Shown here: positions 12,285-21,429 of the stretch, piece after piece | How positions within the stretch are numbered: the first letter of the stretch is position 1 | Layout of the letters: each line of letters begins with the position of its first letter | Assembly (NCBI RefSeq): GCF_900100965.1 | Contig: NZ_FMUJ01000004.1 | Coordinates: 248,001-312,000 of the forward strand | Length of the DNA: 64,000 bases | From: Variovorax sp. EL159 | GTDB lineage: Bacteria; Pseudomonadota; Gammaproteobacteria; Burkholderiales; Burkholderiaceae_C | Direction: 5' to 3' | Program-made: the position numbers and the translations under genes | The notes under the pieces: model-generated | What the model was told of the DNA's origin: nothing | The model's input: only the letters and a program-made list of their open reading frames with translations | Databases searched by the model: none

Positions 12285-12757
12285 ACACCTACCTCGTCCT
12301 CAAGTGGCTGCACATCGTCTCCAGCGTGCTGATGGTCGGCACGGGTCTGGGGTCGGCCTTCTACATGTTCTTCACCAACCGCAGCGGCAGCGTCCCGGCG
12401 CAGGCCGTCGTGAGCCGCCTGGTCGTGCGGGCCGACTGGTGGTTCACCACGCCCACCGTCATCCTCCAGCCGGTGACAGGCTTCGCGCTGGCGCACATGG
12501 CGGGCTGGCCGTTGTCGACGCCATGGCTGGCGCTGTCGCTCGGCCTGTTCGTGATCGCGGGCCTTTGCTGGCTGCCGGTGGTGTGGCTGCAGATCCGCAT
12601 GGCGGCCCTTGCGGCCGAGGCGCACCGTGACGCCGCCCCGCTGTCACCGCTCTACACGCGCTACCAGCTCTATTGGGAATTGCTGGGCTACCCAGCCTTC
12701 GTGGCCATGGCCGCCGTCTTCTGGTTGATGGTGAACAAGCCCCAGCTTTCGTTCTGA
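12281..12757 (+). CDS. DUF2269 integral membrane protein
   Basis: 158 residues with four transmembrane helices. It opens YLVLKWLHIVSSVLMVGTGL and continues with a conserved-looking segment (WWFTTPTVILQPVTGFALA). The H and W residues of the first helix and the TTPTVILQPVTG stretch are typical of DUF2269. It closes the overlapping series that began with the flavoenzyme. The following 150 bp before the alpha-2-macroglobulin gene shows no gene; it could hold that gene's promoter. Function unknown. Confidence 0.75.
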   Translation: MNTYLVLKWLHIVSSVLMVGTGLGSAFYMFFTNRSGSVPAQAVVSRLVVRADWWFTTPTVILQPVTGFALAHMAGWPLSTPWLALSLGLFVIAGLCWLPVVWLQIRMAALAAEAHRDAAPLSPLYTRYQLYWELLGYPAFVAMAAVFWLMVNKPQLSF

Positions 12758-12910
12758 GATGACGGGGCGCACTGGTACGGACAGCGCCCACTGTGCACAC
12801 GCCCTGAATGCCTCCGTGCGGTTTTCACGCAGACTTCACACACAGCGCCATCTCTTCACAGATCGGCAGCACACTGCCGAACGCCTACAAAAACACTTGG
12901 GGGAGCTTCC

Positions 12911-15900
12911 ATGCTTCAAGTCGCCAATCGAAAACTCGCATCGCTGAGCGATGTGCTCTTCACCGGCCTGAGCCGTGTGCTCGGTTTTCTGCGTCCGCTG
13001 GCCCGCGGGCTCATCGGCTCCTGGCGACCCCCGGGCTGGCTGCGCATCATCGGCGCATTCCTTCTCCTCGGCCTGCAATGGCTGCAGCAACGCCTCGCAT
13101 GGCTGGTGCTGCTCGCACTGCTGGCGCTGGCCGGCTGGGCGGCAAGCCCGCATCTGCTGAAGTGGTGGCACGGCCTCACGCCGGACCGCGTCGAGCCCAT
13201 CGTCGCCACCGCGAAGCTGGAGCCACCGCAACGCACGCAGATCGAAAACGACAAGGGGCCGAACCCCGTCGTCATCAACTTCTCGGCCTCCGTGGCGCCC
13301 ATCGCGCGCATCGGGCAAGAGGCGACCGGCATCACCATCGAGCCCGCCATCGCCGGCCGCTGGACATGGACCAAGCAGAACCGGCTTGAGTTCCTGCCCG
13401 CGCAAGACTGGCCCATCGGCCAGCCATACAAGGTGCAGTTCACCGGCAACGCGCTCGCGCCGCACATCGAGATGGAGCTGCGCAAGTACGAGTTCACCTC
13501 GCCCGAGTTCAGCGCACGCATCGGCGGCGCCGAGTTCTACCAAGACCCGGTGCAGGCCAACGTGCGCCGTGCCCTCTTCCAGGTGCGCTTCTCGCACCCC
13601 GTCAACACCGCCGAGTTCGAAAAGCGCCTGGTGCTGACCTACGACCAACCCTGCGGCTCCTCGATCTTCAGCGTGGGCAAGTGCGCCAGCGAGAAGTTCA
13701 CGGTGAGCTACGACAAGCTGCGCCTTGCCGCCACCGTCCAGTCGGAGCCCCTGCCCATTCCCGAGAAGACGCGCCCGGTCGTGCTCAGCCTCACGGCGGG
13801 CGCGGTGGCGCAGAAGGGTGGCCCCGCGCAGCGCGGCGACGTCTCGCGCGCGGTCGACATCCCCGGCCTCTTCAGCCTCGACATCTCCAGCGTCGAGCCC
13901 ACCATCGTCACCGGCGAAAACGGCGAGCCCGAACATGTGATGCACGTCACCGCCTCGATGCCCGTGCACGAGCGCGAAATGGCGCGCGTGGTGCAAGCCT
14001 GGCTGCTGCCGGTGACGGAAGACCCGAAGGGCGATCCGGAAGACAAGTTCGACTGGTCGGCCGCCTCGTCGAAGATCACCGACGCCGTGCTGCGCCGCGC
14101 AAAGAAGATCAACCTGCAGCCCATCGCCAGCGAACGCGAAGTGACCGAGATGGTCAGCTTCCGCATGCCCCAGGCCGAGGGCGGGCGCTACCTGCTGGTG
14201 CGCGTGGCCAAGGGCCTGAAGACGCCGGGCGGCTACCAGCTGGGCAACGCGCGGCAAGACGTGCTGCTGCTCAAGACCTTCGCGCCCGAGCTCACCATCA
14301 TGAGCCAGGGCTCGCTGCTCGCGCTGTCGGGCGAGCGCAAGCTGCCGATCCTGGTGCGCGACCTGCCGGGCATCCGCCTTGAAATCGGCCGCCTGCTGCC
14401 GCAGCAACTGCAGCACCTGGTCACGCAGACCAACGGCGACTTTGCGCATCCGCAATTCAACGGCGGCCTGCAGTCGGACGACCTCGTCGACCGCTTCCAG
14501 AAAGAGATTCCGCTCAGCATCCCCGCCGGCAAGGCGCACTACGAAACCGTCGACTTCGCCGAGTACCTGCGCAGCGACGTGGCCGACCGGCGCGGCGTTT
14601 TCCTGCTCAAGGTGCAGGGCTACGACCCCAAGGCCAAGAAGAAGCCCGAGGGCGATGCCGCGCAGGCCCAGCCCGAGAAAGATCAGCAACAGGAAGACCA
14701 GCAGTCTTCCGACGATGAGGGCAACCCCGAAAGCGGCAACCCCGAAGACCAGAAGGACCAGCGCCTGGTGCTCGTCACCGACCTGGGCATCGTCGCCAAG
14801 AAGTCGCTCGACGGCACGCGCGACGTGTTCGTGCAGAGCATCGCCAACGGCCAGCCCGTGGCCGGTGCGCTGGTCGAGGTGTGGGGCCGCAACGGCATGA
14901 TCGTCGCGTCGCAAACCACCGATGCGACGGGCGCCGCCAAGCTGCCCAACCTGGCCGGCTACCAGCGCGAGAAGGCACCCGTGGTGCTGGTCGTGCGCAA
15001 GGACGGCGACCTGAGCTTCCTGCCCTTCAACCGCAGCGACCGCACGCTGGACATCTCGCGCTTCGACGTCGGCGGCCTGCGCGCGGCCGGCGTGCCGAAC
15101 CAGATGACGGCGTACGTGTTCAGCGACCGCGGCATCTACCGCCCCGGCGACACCATGCACATCGCGATGATGGTGAAGGCCGGCAACTGGGGCACCTCGC
15201 TGCGCGACCTGCCGCTCGAAGCCGAGATCATCGACGCGCGCGGCCTCAGCGTGCGCCGCGAGAAGCTCAAGCTCGGCCCCGGCGGCGCGGCGGAAATCGC
15301 CCACACCACGCAGGACACCTCACCCACCGGCAACTACACCGTCAACCTCTACCTGCCGCGCGAGTCTTCGCCCGGCACGCCCGAGGTCGCGGGCCTGCTC
15401 ATCGGCAGCACCACCGTGAAGGTGCAGGAGTTCTTGCCCGACCGCACCAAGGTCGTGGCCAAGCTCAGCAGCGAGATCGCCGAAGGCTGGGTGAGCCCCA
15501 AGGACCTGAAGGCGCTGATCGACGTGCAGAACCTCTTCGGCACGCCCGCGCCCGACCGCAAGGTCGAAGGCACGCTCACGCTGAGCCCCGGCTTCCCGGT
15601 GTTCCGTGCCTTCACCGACTACGCCTTCTTCGACCCGCAGCGCGCCACCGAAAAGCAGGTCGACGACCTGGGCAGCGTGCAGACCAGCGCCGACGGCAAG
15701 GCGGAGTTCGACCTGCGCCTGTCGCGCTTCGATGCCGCCACCTACCAGGTGCACGTGCTGGCCAAGGCCTTCGAGCCCGAGGGCGGGCGCAGCGTCTCGG
15801 CCGAGGCCCAGACGCTGGTGAGCGACATGCCCTACCTCGTGGGCGTGAAGGTCGACGGCGACACCAGCTATGTGAGCAAGGGCGCCGCGCGCAACGCCAC

Positions 15901-18900
15901 CGTGATCGCCATCGACGCGAAGGCGAAGAAGACGGCGGTGGCCGACCTGAAGATCGAGCGCGTGGAGCGCAAGGTGCTGTCGGTGCTCATCAAGCAGGAC
16001 AACGGCCTGTACCGCTACGAGTCGCGCAAGAAGGAAATCGTGATCGACACGAAGCCCTTCGCCCTTGCCGCGAACGGCAACAGCGTGGCGCTCGACACGA
16101 GTGCGCCCGGCAACTTCGCCTACGTGGTGCGCAACGCCGAAGGCATGGAGCTGAACCGCGTCGAGTACAGCGTGGCGGGCAACGCCAACGTCTCGCGCTC
16201 GCTCGATCGCAATGCCGAGCTGCAGCTCACGCTCGACCGCAAGGACTACGAGCCCGGGCAAGAGATCGAGGTGAGCATCCGCGCGCCCTACGTCGGTGCC
16301 GGCCTCATCACCATCGAGCGCGACAAGGTCTACGCCCATGCGTGGTTCAAGACCGACAAGACCGCCTCGGTGCAGAAGATCACGCTGCCCAAGGACTTCG
16401 AGGGCACCGGCTACATCAACGTGCACTTCGTGCGCGACCCGGCCTCGGACGAGGTCTACATGAGCCCGCTGTCGTACGGCATCGTGCCCTTCGCCACCGC
16501 GCTGACGAAACGCACCGCCAACCTGCAGCTCACCAGCACCGAGTTGGTGAAGCCGGGGCAGACGGTGAAGATGAAGCTCACCAGCGACAAGCCCACGCGC
16601 GCCGTGTTGTTCGCGGTGGACGAAGGCATCCTGCAGGTGGCGCGCTACAAGACGCCCGACCCGCTCAAGCACTTCTTTCAGAAGCGCGCGCTCGAAGTCG
16701 GCACCCTGCAGACGCTCGACCTGATCCTGCCGGAGTTCAAGAAGCTCATGCAGGGCGCCGCCCCCGGCGGTGACGGCGAAGGCGAACTCGGCAAGCACCT
16801 GAACCCGTTCAAGCGCAAGCGCGACAAGCCGGTGGCCTACTGGTCGGGGCTGGTCGACGTCAACGGCAGCCGCGAGTTCAGCTACACCGTGCCCGAGAGC
16901 TTCAACGGCAGCCTGCGCGTGATGGCCGTGGCCGTGAACGACGAGACCACCGCCGCCAAGAGCACCCGCACGGTTGTGCGCGGCGACATGGTGATCTTGC
17001 CGAACGCACCGCTGGCCATGGCGCCCGGCGACACCGTCGAGGTGGGTGTGGGCCTTGCCAACAACATCGTGGGCTCGGGCAAGGAGGCGCCCATCGCGCT
17101 CACGCTCACCGCCTCGGGCGGCCTCGAAGTGGTGGGCGACGCCACGCAGACGCTCAAGGTCAAGGAACGCGGCGAGGTCAGCACCAAGTTCAACGTGCGC
17201 GCCAAGCCGGGCGAGCAGGCCGTGCTGGGTTCTTCCGCACTGGTGTTCACATCGACGCACAAGAACTTCAGCGCGCGCCTGTCGACCGAAGTGAGCGTGC
17301 GGCCCGCATCGCCCTTCGTCACGCTGGTGCAGGCCGGCAGCTTCCAGCGCGCGGGCGAGCTGAGCAGCCAGGCCGACCTGTACCCGAACTTCCGCCAGAG
17401 CGATGTGGCGGTATCGGCTGCGCCGTGGGCCTTCGCGACCGGCCTCATGCAGTACCTGGAGGCCTACCCGCACGGCTGCACCGAGCAGATCACGAGCCAG
17501 ACCTTCCCGGCCGTGCTGCTGAGCAGCCGCCCCGAGCTGGTCAAGGAAATGGCGCGCGGCCGCACGGCCGAGCAGGGCCCGATGCCCGAGGCGCGCAAGA
17601 CCTTCGAGCGCTACCTCGTGCAGCTGCGCGCACGGCAGACGGCCGACGGCGGCTTCTCGCTGTGGCCCGGTGCCGGCACTGACGCCTTTGCCACGCTCTA
17701 CGCGGTGCACCTGCTGATCGAGGCGAAAGACCACAAGCTGCCCGTGCCGCAAGACCTGCTGCAAAAGGCCAACACCTACCTGCAAGGCTGGCTCGGTAGC
17801 GGCGACACCACGCTCGACGGCTGGCGCCAGCGCACGCAGGCCGCCTACCTGCTCACGCGCCAGGGCATCATCGCGCCGGCCGCGCTGGCCAACCTGCGCG
17901 AAGCCTGGCGCAACAAGCAGACGCAGGGCTGGAGCGACGACCTCGGCGCCGTGTACCTCGCCGCGAGCTACCAGCTCGTGAAGCAGGAACAGGTGGCCAA
18001 CGAGCTGCTCAACCCGGTGTGGTCCGACCTGCTCACGCGCACCGAGAAGAACACGCGCCGCAACGTCTGGGGCGCCTACTACGACCCGCTGGTGCACGAC
18101 AGCATGATGCTGCACTTGGTGGCGCGCCACTTCCCCTCGCGCCTGAAGACGCTCAAGCCGGCGGTGTGGGAGCGCATGGGCGCGATGGTGCGCGACGGCT
18201 GGTACAACAGCCTGTCGTCGGCCTCGATGCTGCTGGCGGTCGATTCGTACTTCGAGGCCGTGGGGCAGAACGTCGAAGGCAAGCTCACGGCGCAGGCCGT
18301 CAACGCGCAGGGCCAGGCGGCAGCGCTTGCATTGGGCGCGGTCAACCCGATCACGCGCGCTGGCGTACCGGCCGGCACTGCCAAGCTGAAGCTGTCGAAC
18401 GACAGCGACTTCAACCTCTACTACAGCTGGGCCGAGCAGGGCTTCGAGCGCAACGTGCCCGCCACGCCAGTGAACCAGGGCCTCGAGATCTTCCATGAAG
18501 TGCTCGATGCCAAGGGCAACCCGGTCACCAAGGTCAAGCTCGGCGACGAGGTCACGGTGCGGGTGCGCGTGCGCAGCCTGGAGCGTGCGCAGCTGAACGA
18601 CGTGGCGCTGGTCGACGTGCTGCCCGGCGGGCTGGAGCCGGTGCTGCAGGCCGTGGGCGACGACGACGATGCCAACGCCGATGCGCCGATCTGGAAGAAG
18701 CGCCTGGGTAGTGGCGGCTCGTGGAAAGTGCAGTACGCCGACATCCGCGAAGACCGCGTGGTGTTCTACGGCAGCGTCAACAAGGACCTGCTCGAAGTGA
18801 CCTACAAGGCGCGCGCCACCAACGTGGGTGACTTCGTGGTGCCCGCGGCGTACGGCGAGGCGATGTACGACCGGCGCGTGTTCTCGCGCTCGGCGGGCGC

Positions 18901-18925
18901 GCGCTTCCAGGTGGTGGGGAATTGA
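12911..18925 (+). CDS. Bacterial alpha-2-macroglobulin (thioester type)
   Basis: 2004-residue periplasmic protease trap, inner-membrane anchored by an N-terminal hydrophobic segment (about residues 45-75). MG-like beta domains follow, with YRPGDTMHIAMMV (about 745) in the region typical of the family and an acidic/Gln-rich insertion near 575-615. The thioester motif is intact: HGCTEQ with Cys at residue 1523, inside the alpha-helical domain continuing to about 1800. It is longer than E. coli YfhM (about 1650). Downstream pbpC is the usual partner; the pair is thought to protect the cell and repair peptidoglycan after breach by foreign proteases or secretion systems. ATG chosen with GGGGGAG upstream. 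Confidence 0.92.
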   Translation: MLQVANRKLASLSDVLFTGLSRVLGFLRPLARGLIGSWRPPGWLRIIGAFLLLGLQWLQQRLAWLVLLALLALAGWAASPHLLKWWHGLTPDRVEPIVATAKLEPPQRTQIENDKGPNPVVINFSASVAPIARIGQEATGITIEPAIAGRWTWTKQNRLEFLPAQDWPIGQPYKVQFTGNALAPHIEMELRKYEFTSPEFSARIGGAEFYQDPVQANVRRALFQVRFSHPVNTAEFEKRLVLTYDQPCGSSIFSVGKCASEKFTVSYDKLRLAATVQSEPLPIPEKTRPVVLSLTAGAVAQKGGPAQRGDVSRAVDIPGLFSLDISSVEPTIVTGENGEPEHVMHVTASMPVHEREMARVVQAWLLPVTEDPKGDPEDKFDWSAASSKITDAVLRRAKKINLQPIASEREVTEMVSFRMPQAEGGRYLLVRVAKGLKTPGGYQLGNARQDVLLLKTFAPELTIMSQGSLLALSGERKLPILVRDLPGIRLEIGRLLPQQLQHLVTQTNGDFAHPQFNGGLQSDDLVDRFQKEIPLSIPAGKAHYETVDFAEYLRSDVADRRGVFLLKVQGYDPKAKKKPEGDAAQAQPEKDQQQEDQQSSDDEGNPESGNPEDQKDQRLVLVTDLGIVAKKSLDGTRDVFVQSIANGQPVAGALVEVWGRNGMIVASQTTDATGAAKLPNLAGYQREKAPVVLVVRKDGDLSFLPFNRSDRTLDISRFDVGGLRAAGVPNQMTAYVFSDRGIYRPGDTMHIAMMVKAGNWGTSLRDLPLEAEIIDARGLSVRREKLKLGPGGAAEIAHTTQDTSPTGNYTVNLYLPRESSPGTPEVAGLLIGSTTVKVQEFLPDRTKVVAKLSSEIAEGWVSPKDLKALIDVQNLFGTPAPDRKVEGTLTLSPGFPVFRAFTDYAFFDPQRATEKQVDDLGSVQTSADGKAEFDLRLSRFDAATYQVHVLAKAFEPEGGRSVSAEAQTLVSDMPYLVGVKVDGDTSYVSKGAARNATVIAIDAKAKKTAVADLKIERVERKVLSVLIKQDNGLYRYESRKKEIVIDTKPFALAANGNSVALDTSAPGNFAYVVRNAEGMELNRVEYSVAGNANVSRSLDRNAELQLTLDRKDYEPGQEIEVSIRAPYVGAGLITIERDKVYAHAWFKTDKTASVQKITLPKDFEGTGYINVHFVRDPASDEVYMSPLSYGIVPFATALTKRTANLQLTSTELVKPGQTVKMKLTSDKPTRAVLFAVDEGILQVARYKTPDPLKHFFQKRALEVGTLQTLDLILPEFKKLMQGAAPGGDGEGELGKHLNPFKRKRDKPVAYWSGLVDVNGSREFSYTVPESFNGSLRVMAVAVNDETTAAKSTRTVVRGDMVILPNAPLAMAPGDTVEVGVGLANNIVGSGKEAPIALTLTASGGLEVVGDATQTLKVKERGEVSTKFNVRAKPGEQAVLGSSALVFTSTHKNFSARLSTEVSVRPASPFVTLVQAGSFQRAGELSSQADLYPNFRQSDVAVSAAPWAFATGLMQYLEAYPHGCTEQITSQTFPAVLLSSRPELVKEMARGRTAEQGPMPEARKTFERYLVQLRARQTADGGFSLWPGAGTDAFATLYAVHLLIEAKDHKLPVPQDLLQKANTYLQGWLGSGDTTLDGWRQRTQAAYLLTRQGIIAPAALANLREAWRNKQTQGWSDDLGAVYLAASYQLVKQEQVANELLNPVWSDLLTRTEKNTRRNVWGAYYDPLVHDSMMLHLVARHFPSRLKTLKPAVWERMGAMVRDGWYNSLSSASMLLAVDSYFEAVGQNVEGKLTAQAVNAQGQAAALALGAVNPITRAGVPAGTAKLKLSNDSDFNLYYSWAEQGFERNVPATPVNQGLEIFHEVLDAKGNPVTKVKLGDEVTVRVRVRSLERAQLNDVALVDVLPGGLEPVLQAVGDDDDANADAPIWKKRLGSGGSWKVQYADIREDRVVFYGSVNKDLLEVTYKARATNVGDFVVPAAYGEAMYDRRVFSRSAGARFQVVGN

Positions 18926-18945
18926 TCATGACGTGCCCGGGTCTT

Positions 18946-19062
18946 GTCCCCTCTCCCGCTTGCGGGAGAGGGCCAGGGTGAGGGTGCAGCGCCACCATGA
19001 CCACCGTGCCCGATCCGTCGCCGCCGCCCTCACCCCAACCCTCTCCCAGAGGGAGAGGGAGG
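18946..19062. repeat. Pair of inverted REP-like elements at the pbpC start
   Basis: The left element (18946-18986) contains a CCCTCTCCCGCTTGCGGGAG hairpin followed by AGGGTGAGGG. The right element (19024-19062) begins CCCTCACCCCAACCCTCTCC and contains CTCTCCCAGAGGGAGAG. The two are in inverted orientation about 37 bp apart, as in a REPIN. The right element lies within the pbpC reading frame. Confidence 0.75.
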
Positions 19063-21354
19063 AAGACGGTCATCGCCTTCGCAATCGTCGTCGTGCTGCT
19101 CGCACTGCTGCGCTTGTGGCCGCACGCGCCGCTCGGCGAAACGATCGGCAGCTCGCGCGCCGTGTACGCGCAGGGCGGCGAGCTGCTGCGCCTCACGCTC
19201 GCGGGCGACGAGCAATACCGGCTGTGGGTGCCGCTCGATCGCATCTCGCCCACGCTGGTCGATGCGGTGCTGCTCTATGAAGACCGGCGCTTTTACATAC
19301 ACCCCGGCGTCAACCCCGCCGCGCTGGTGCGCAGCGCATGGCGCATTGCCAGCGGCGAGCGCCGGCAGGGCGGCTCGACGCTCACCATGCAGCTGGCGCG
19401 GCGCGTCTACGGCATCGACAGCCGCACGGCCATGGGCAAGATCGCGCAGATCGGCGCGGCACTGTGGCTCGAAGCGCGCTTCGGCAAGCGCGAGATATTG
19501 GAGGCCTACCTCAACACCGCGCCCTACGGCGGCAACATCGAAGGCGTGCAGGCCGCGAGCCTGATCTACTTTCGCAAGGACGCCGCCAAGCTCAGCCTGC
19601 CCGAGGCGCTGACGCTCGCGGTGATTCCGCAGAACCCCGTCAAGCGCATCGCCGAGCGCGGCCGCAATGCCGAGCTGCAGGCGGCGCGCGAACGCCTGTG
19701 GGCGCTGTGGGCCGAGCGCGACCCCACTGCAAAGCAGCATGCGCCCGATGCGCAGCTCGCGCTGTCGGCGCAGTCGCGCGGCAGCCTGCCCTTTCTTGCG
19801 CCGCACGCCACCGACATGCTGCTCGCACAGGAGCGCGGCGTGCTGGAAGTGCACGCCACCCTCGACCTGCGCATGCAGGCCACGCTCGAACGCGTGATGG
19901 CCCAGTACCTGCGCACGCACGCCGACGTGGGCATGACCAACGCGAGCGCCCTGCTGCTCGACGCCTCGACCATGCAGGTACGCGCGATGATCGGCTCGGC
20001 CGACTTCCGCAACGACGCCATCGCCGGCCAGGTCAACGGCGTGCTGGCCAAGCGCTCGCCGGGCTCCACGCTCAAGCCCTTCATCTATGCGCTGGCGCTC
20101 GACCAGGGGCTGCTGCATCCGAAGACCATGCTGAAGGACGCACCGACCTCCTTCGGCCCCTACACGCCCGAGAACTTCGACCATCGCTTCGCCGGGCCCC
20201 TGTCGGCGCAGGACGCGTTGATCCGCAGCCGCAACATCCCGGCCGTGGCGGTGGCGGCGAAGCTCTCGAAGCCGGGGCTCTACGACTTCATGCGGCTTGC
20301 GGGCGTGCAGAAGCTGCAGAGCGAATCGCACTACGGCCTGGCCTTGGTGCTGGGCGGCGGCGAGGTCACGCCCGAAGAGCTGGCGGGCCTCTATGCCACG
20401 CTGGCCAACGGCGGCATCTCACAGCCCATCCGCTACACGCAGCCCGCGCCCGACGAGCGGCCCGCGCAGCCGTTGCGCCTGCTGAGCGAAGAGGCATCGT
20501 TCATCACGCTCGACATGCTGCGCCACACGCCGCGCCCCGACACCACGCTGCCCGCGCGCCCCGCCATCGCATGGAAGACGGGCACCTCGTGGGGCTTTCG
20601 CGATGCGTGGACGGCCGGCGTGTTCGGCCGCCATGTGCTGGTGGTGTGGGTCGGCAATTTCGATGGCAGCAGCAACCCCGCGCTGGTGGGTGTCGACGCG
20701 GCCGCACCGCTGTTCCTGCGCATGGTCGATGCGTTGCGCGCCGAGCGGCTCGACCCCGGCGATGTCGCCACGCGGCAGCCGCCCGACCTGCGGCAGGTCG
20801 AGGTCTGCGCCGCCACCGGTGGCCTGCCCGATGCGCTGTGCCCGGTGCGCACCACCACGTGGTTCATCGCCGGCAAGTCGCCGATCCAGGTCAGCAACCT
20901 GCACCGCGCGGTGTGGGTCGACGAGACGACGGGCAAGGTGGTCTGCGGCCCGCAGCCGAATGCGCGCCAGCAGGTGGTGGAGCAATGGGGCAGCGACATG
21001 CGCCGCCTGTTCCGCCAGGCCGGCCTGCCGCGCGCGAGCGCACCGGCCGACGGCTGCGAGAAGGATGGCAACGCACCCGAGAGCGCGCCGCTCATCACCT
21101 CGCCGCTGCGCGGCGTGCGCCACACGCTGCGCGTGAAGAAGCCCGAGCCCCTGGTGTTGCGCGCCGAGGCCGCGGCCGGCACGCAGACGATCTACTGGTT
21201 TGCCGACGATGCATTGATCGGCCGCGCCGCACCGGGCGAAGGCATCACCTGGATGCCCGACCTTGCGGAGTCGGGCCGGCGCTATGTGCTGCGCGCGGTC
21301 GATGACCAGGGGCGCGCGGAGTCGCGCGAAGTCACGGTCGACATCGCACCTTGA
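18997..21354 (+). CDS. pbpC: Penicillin-binding protein 1C
   Basis: 785-residue bifunctional peptidoglycan synthase. After one membrane helix (about residues 25-42) comes the GT51 transglycosylase domain, with catalytic-type Glu95 in LLYEDRRFYIHPGVNP and GGSTLTMQLARRVYG. The transpeptidase domain carries SxxK as STLK (Ser357, Lys360), SRN and KTGTSWGFRDAW. A C-terminal BiPBP-like domain follows (from about 700). It forms a pair with the alpha-2-macroglobulin gene. Residues 1-23 (with PSPPPSPQPSPRGRG) are encoded partly by a REP-like element. No later ATG precedes the membrane helix, so this start is favoured, but the N-terminus is repeat-derived. Confidence 0.93.
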   Translation: MTTVPDPSPPPSPQPSPRGRGRKTVIAFAIVVVLLALLRLWPHAPLGETIGSSRAVYAQGGELLRLTLAGDEQYRLWVPLDRISPTLVDAVLLYEDRRFYIHPGVNPAALVRSAWRIASGERRQGGSTLTMQLARRVYGIDSRTAMGKIAQIGAALWLEARFGKREILEAYLNTAPYGGNIEGVQAASLIYFRKDAAKLSLPEALTLAVIPQNPVKRIAERGRNAELQAARERLWALWAERDPTAKQHAPDAQLALSAQSRGSLPFLAPHATDMLLAQERGVLEVHATLDLRMQATLERVMAQYLRTHADVGMTNASALLLDASTMQVRAMIGSADFRNDAIAGQVNGVLAKRSPGSTLKPFIYALALDQGLLHPKTMLKDAPTSFGPYTPENFDHRFAGPLSAQDALIRSRNIPAVAVAAKLSKPGLYDFMRLAGVQKLQSESHYGLALVLGGGEVTPEELAGLYATLANGGISQPIRYTQPAPDERPAQPLRLLSEEASFITLDMLRHTPRPDTTLPARPAIAWKTGTSWGFRDAWTAGVFGRHVLVVWVGNFDGSSNPALVGVDAAAPLFLRMVDALRAERLDPGDVATRQPPDLRQVEVCAATGGLPDALCPVRTTTWFIAGKSPIQVSNLHRAVWVDETTGKVVCGPQPNARQQVVEQWGSDMRRLFRQAGLPRASAPADGCEKDGNAPESAPLITSPLRGVRHTLRVKKPEPLVLRAEAAAGTQTIYWFADDALIGRAAPGEGITWMPDLAESGRRYVLRAVDDQGRAESREVTVDIAP

Positions 21355-21429
21355 CCTGAAAGGATGTCACGGCTGCGTCATGCCCTCCCGGCATGGTCAC
21401 GCGTTTTCGACTTGACACCTTTCCCGTAC

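Noticed and set aside
15320..18496. Long leftward frame opposite the alpha-2-macroglobulin gene
   Set aside because: Antisense shadow; no recognisable motif.
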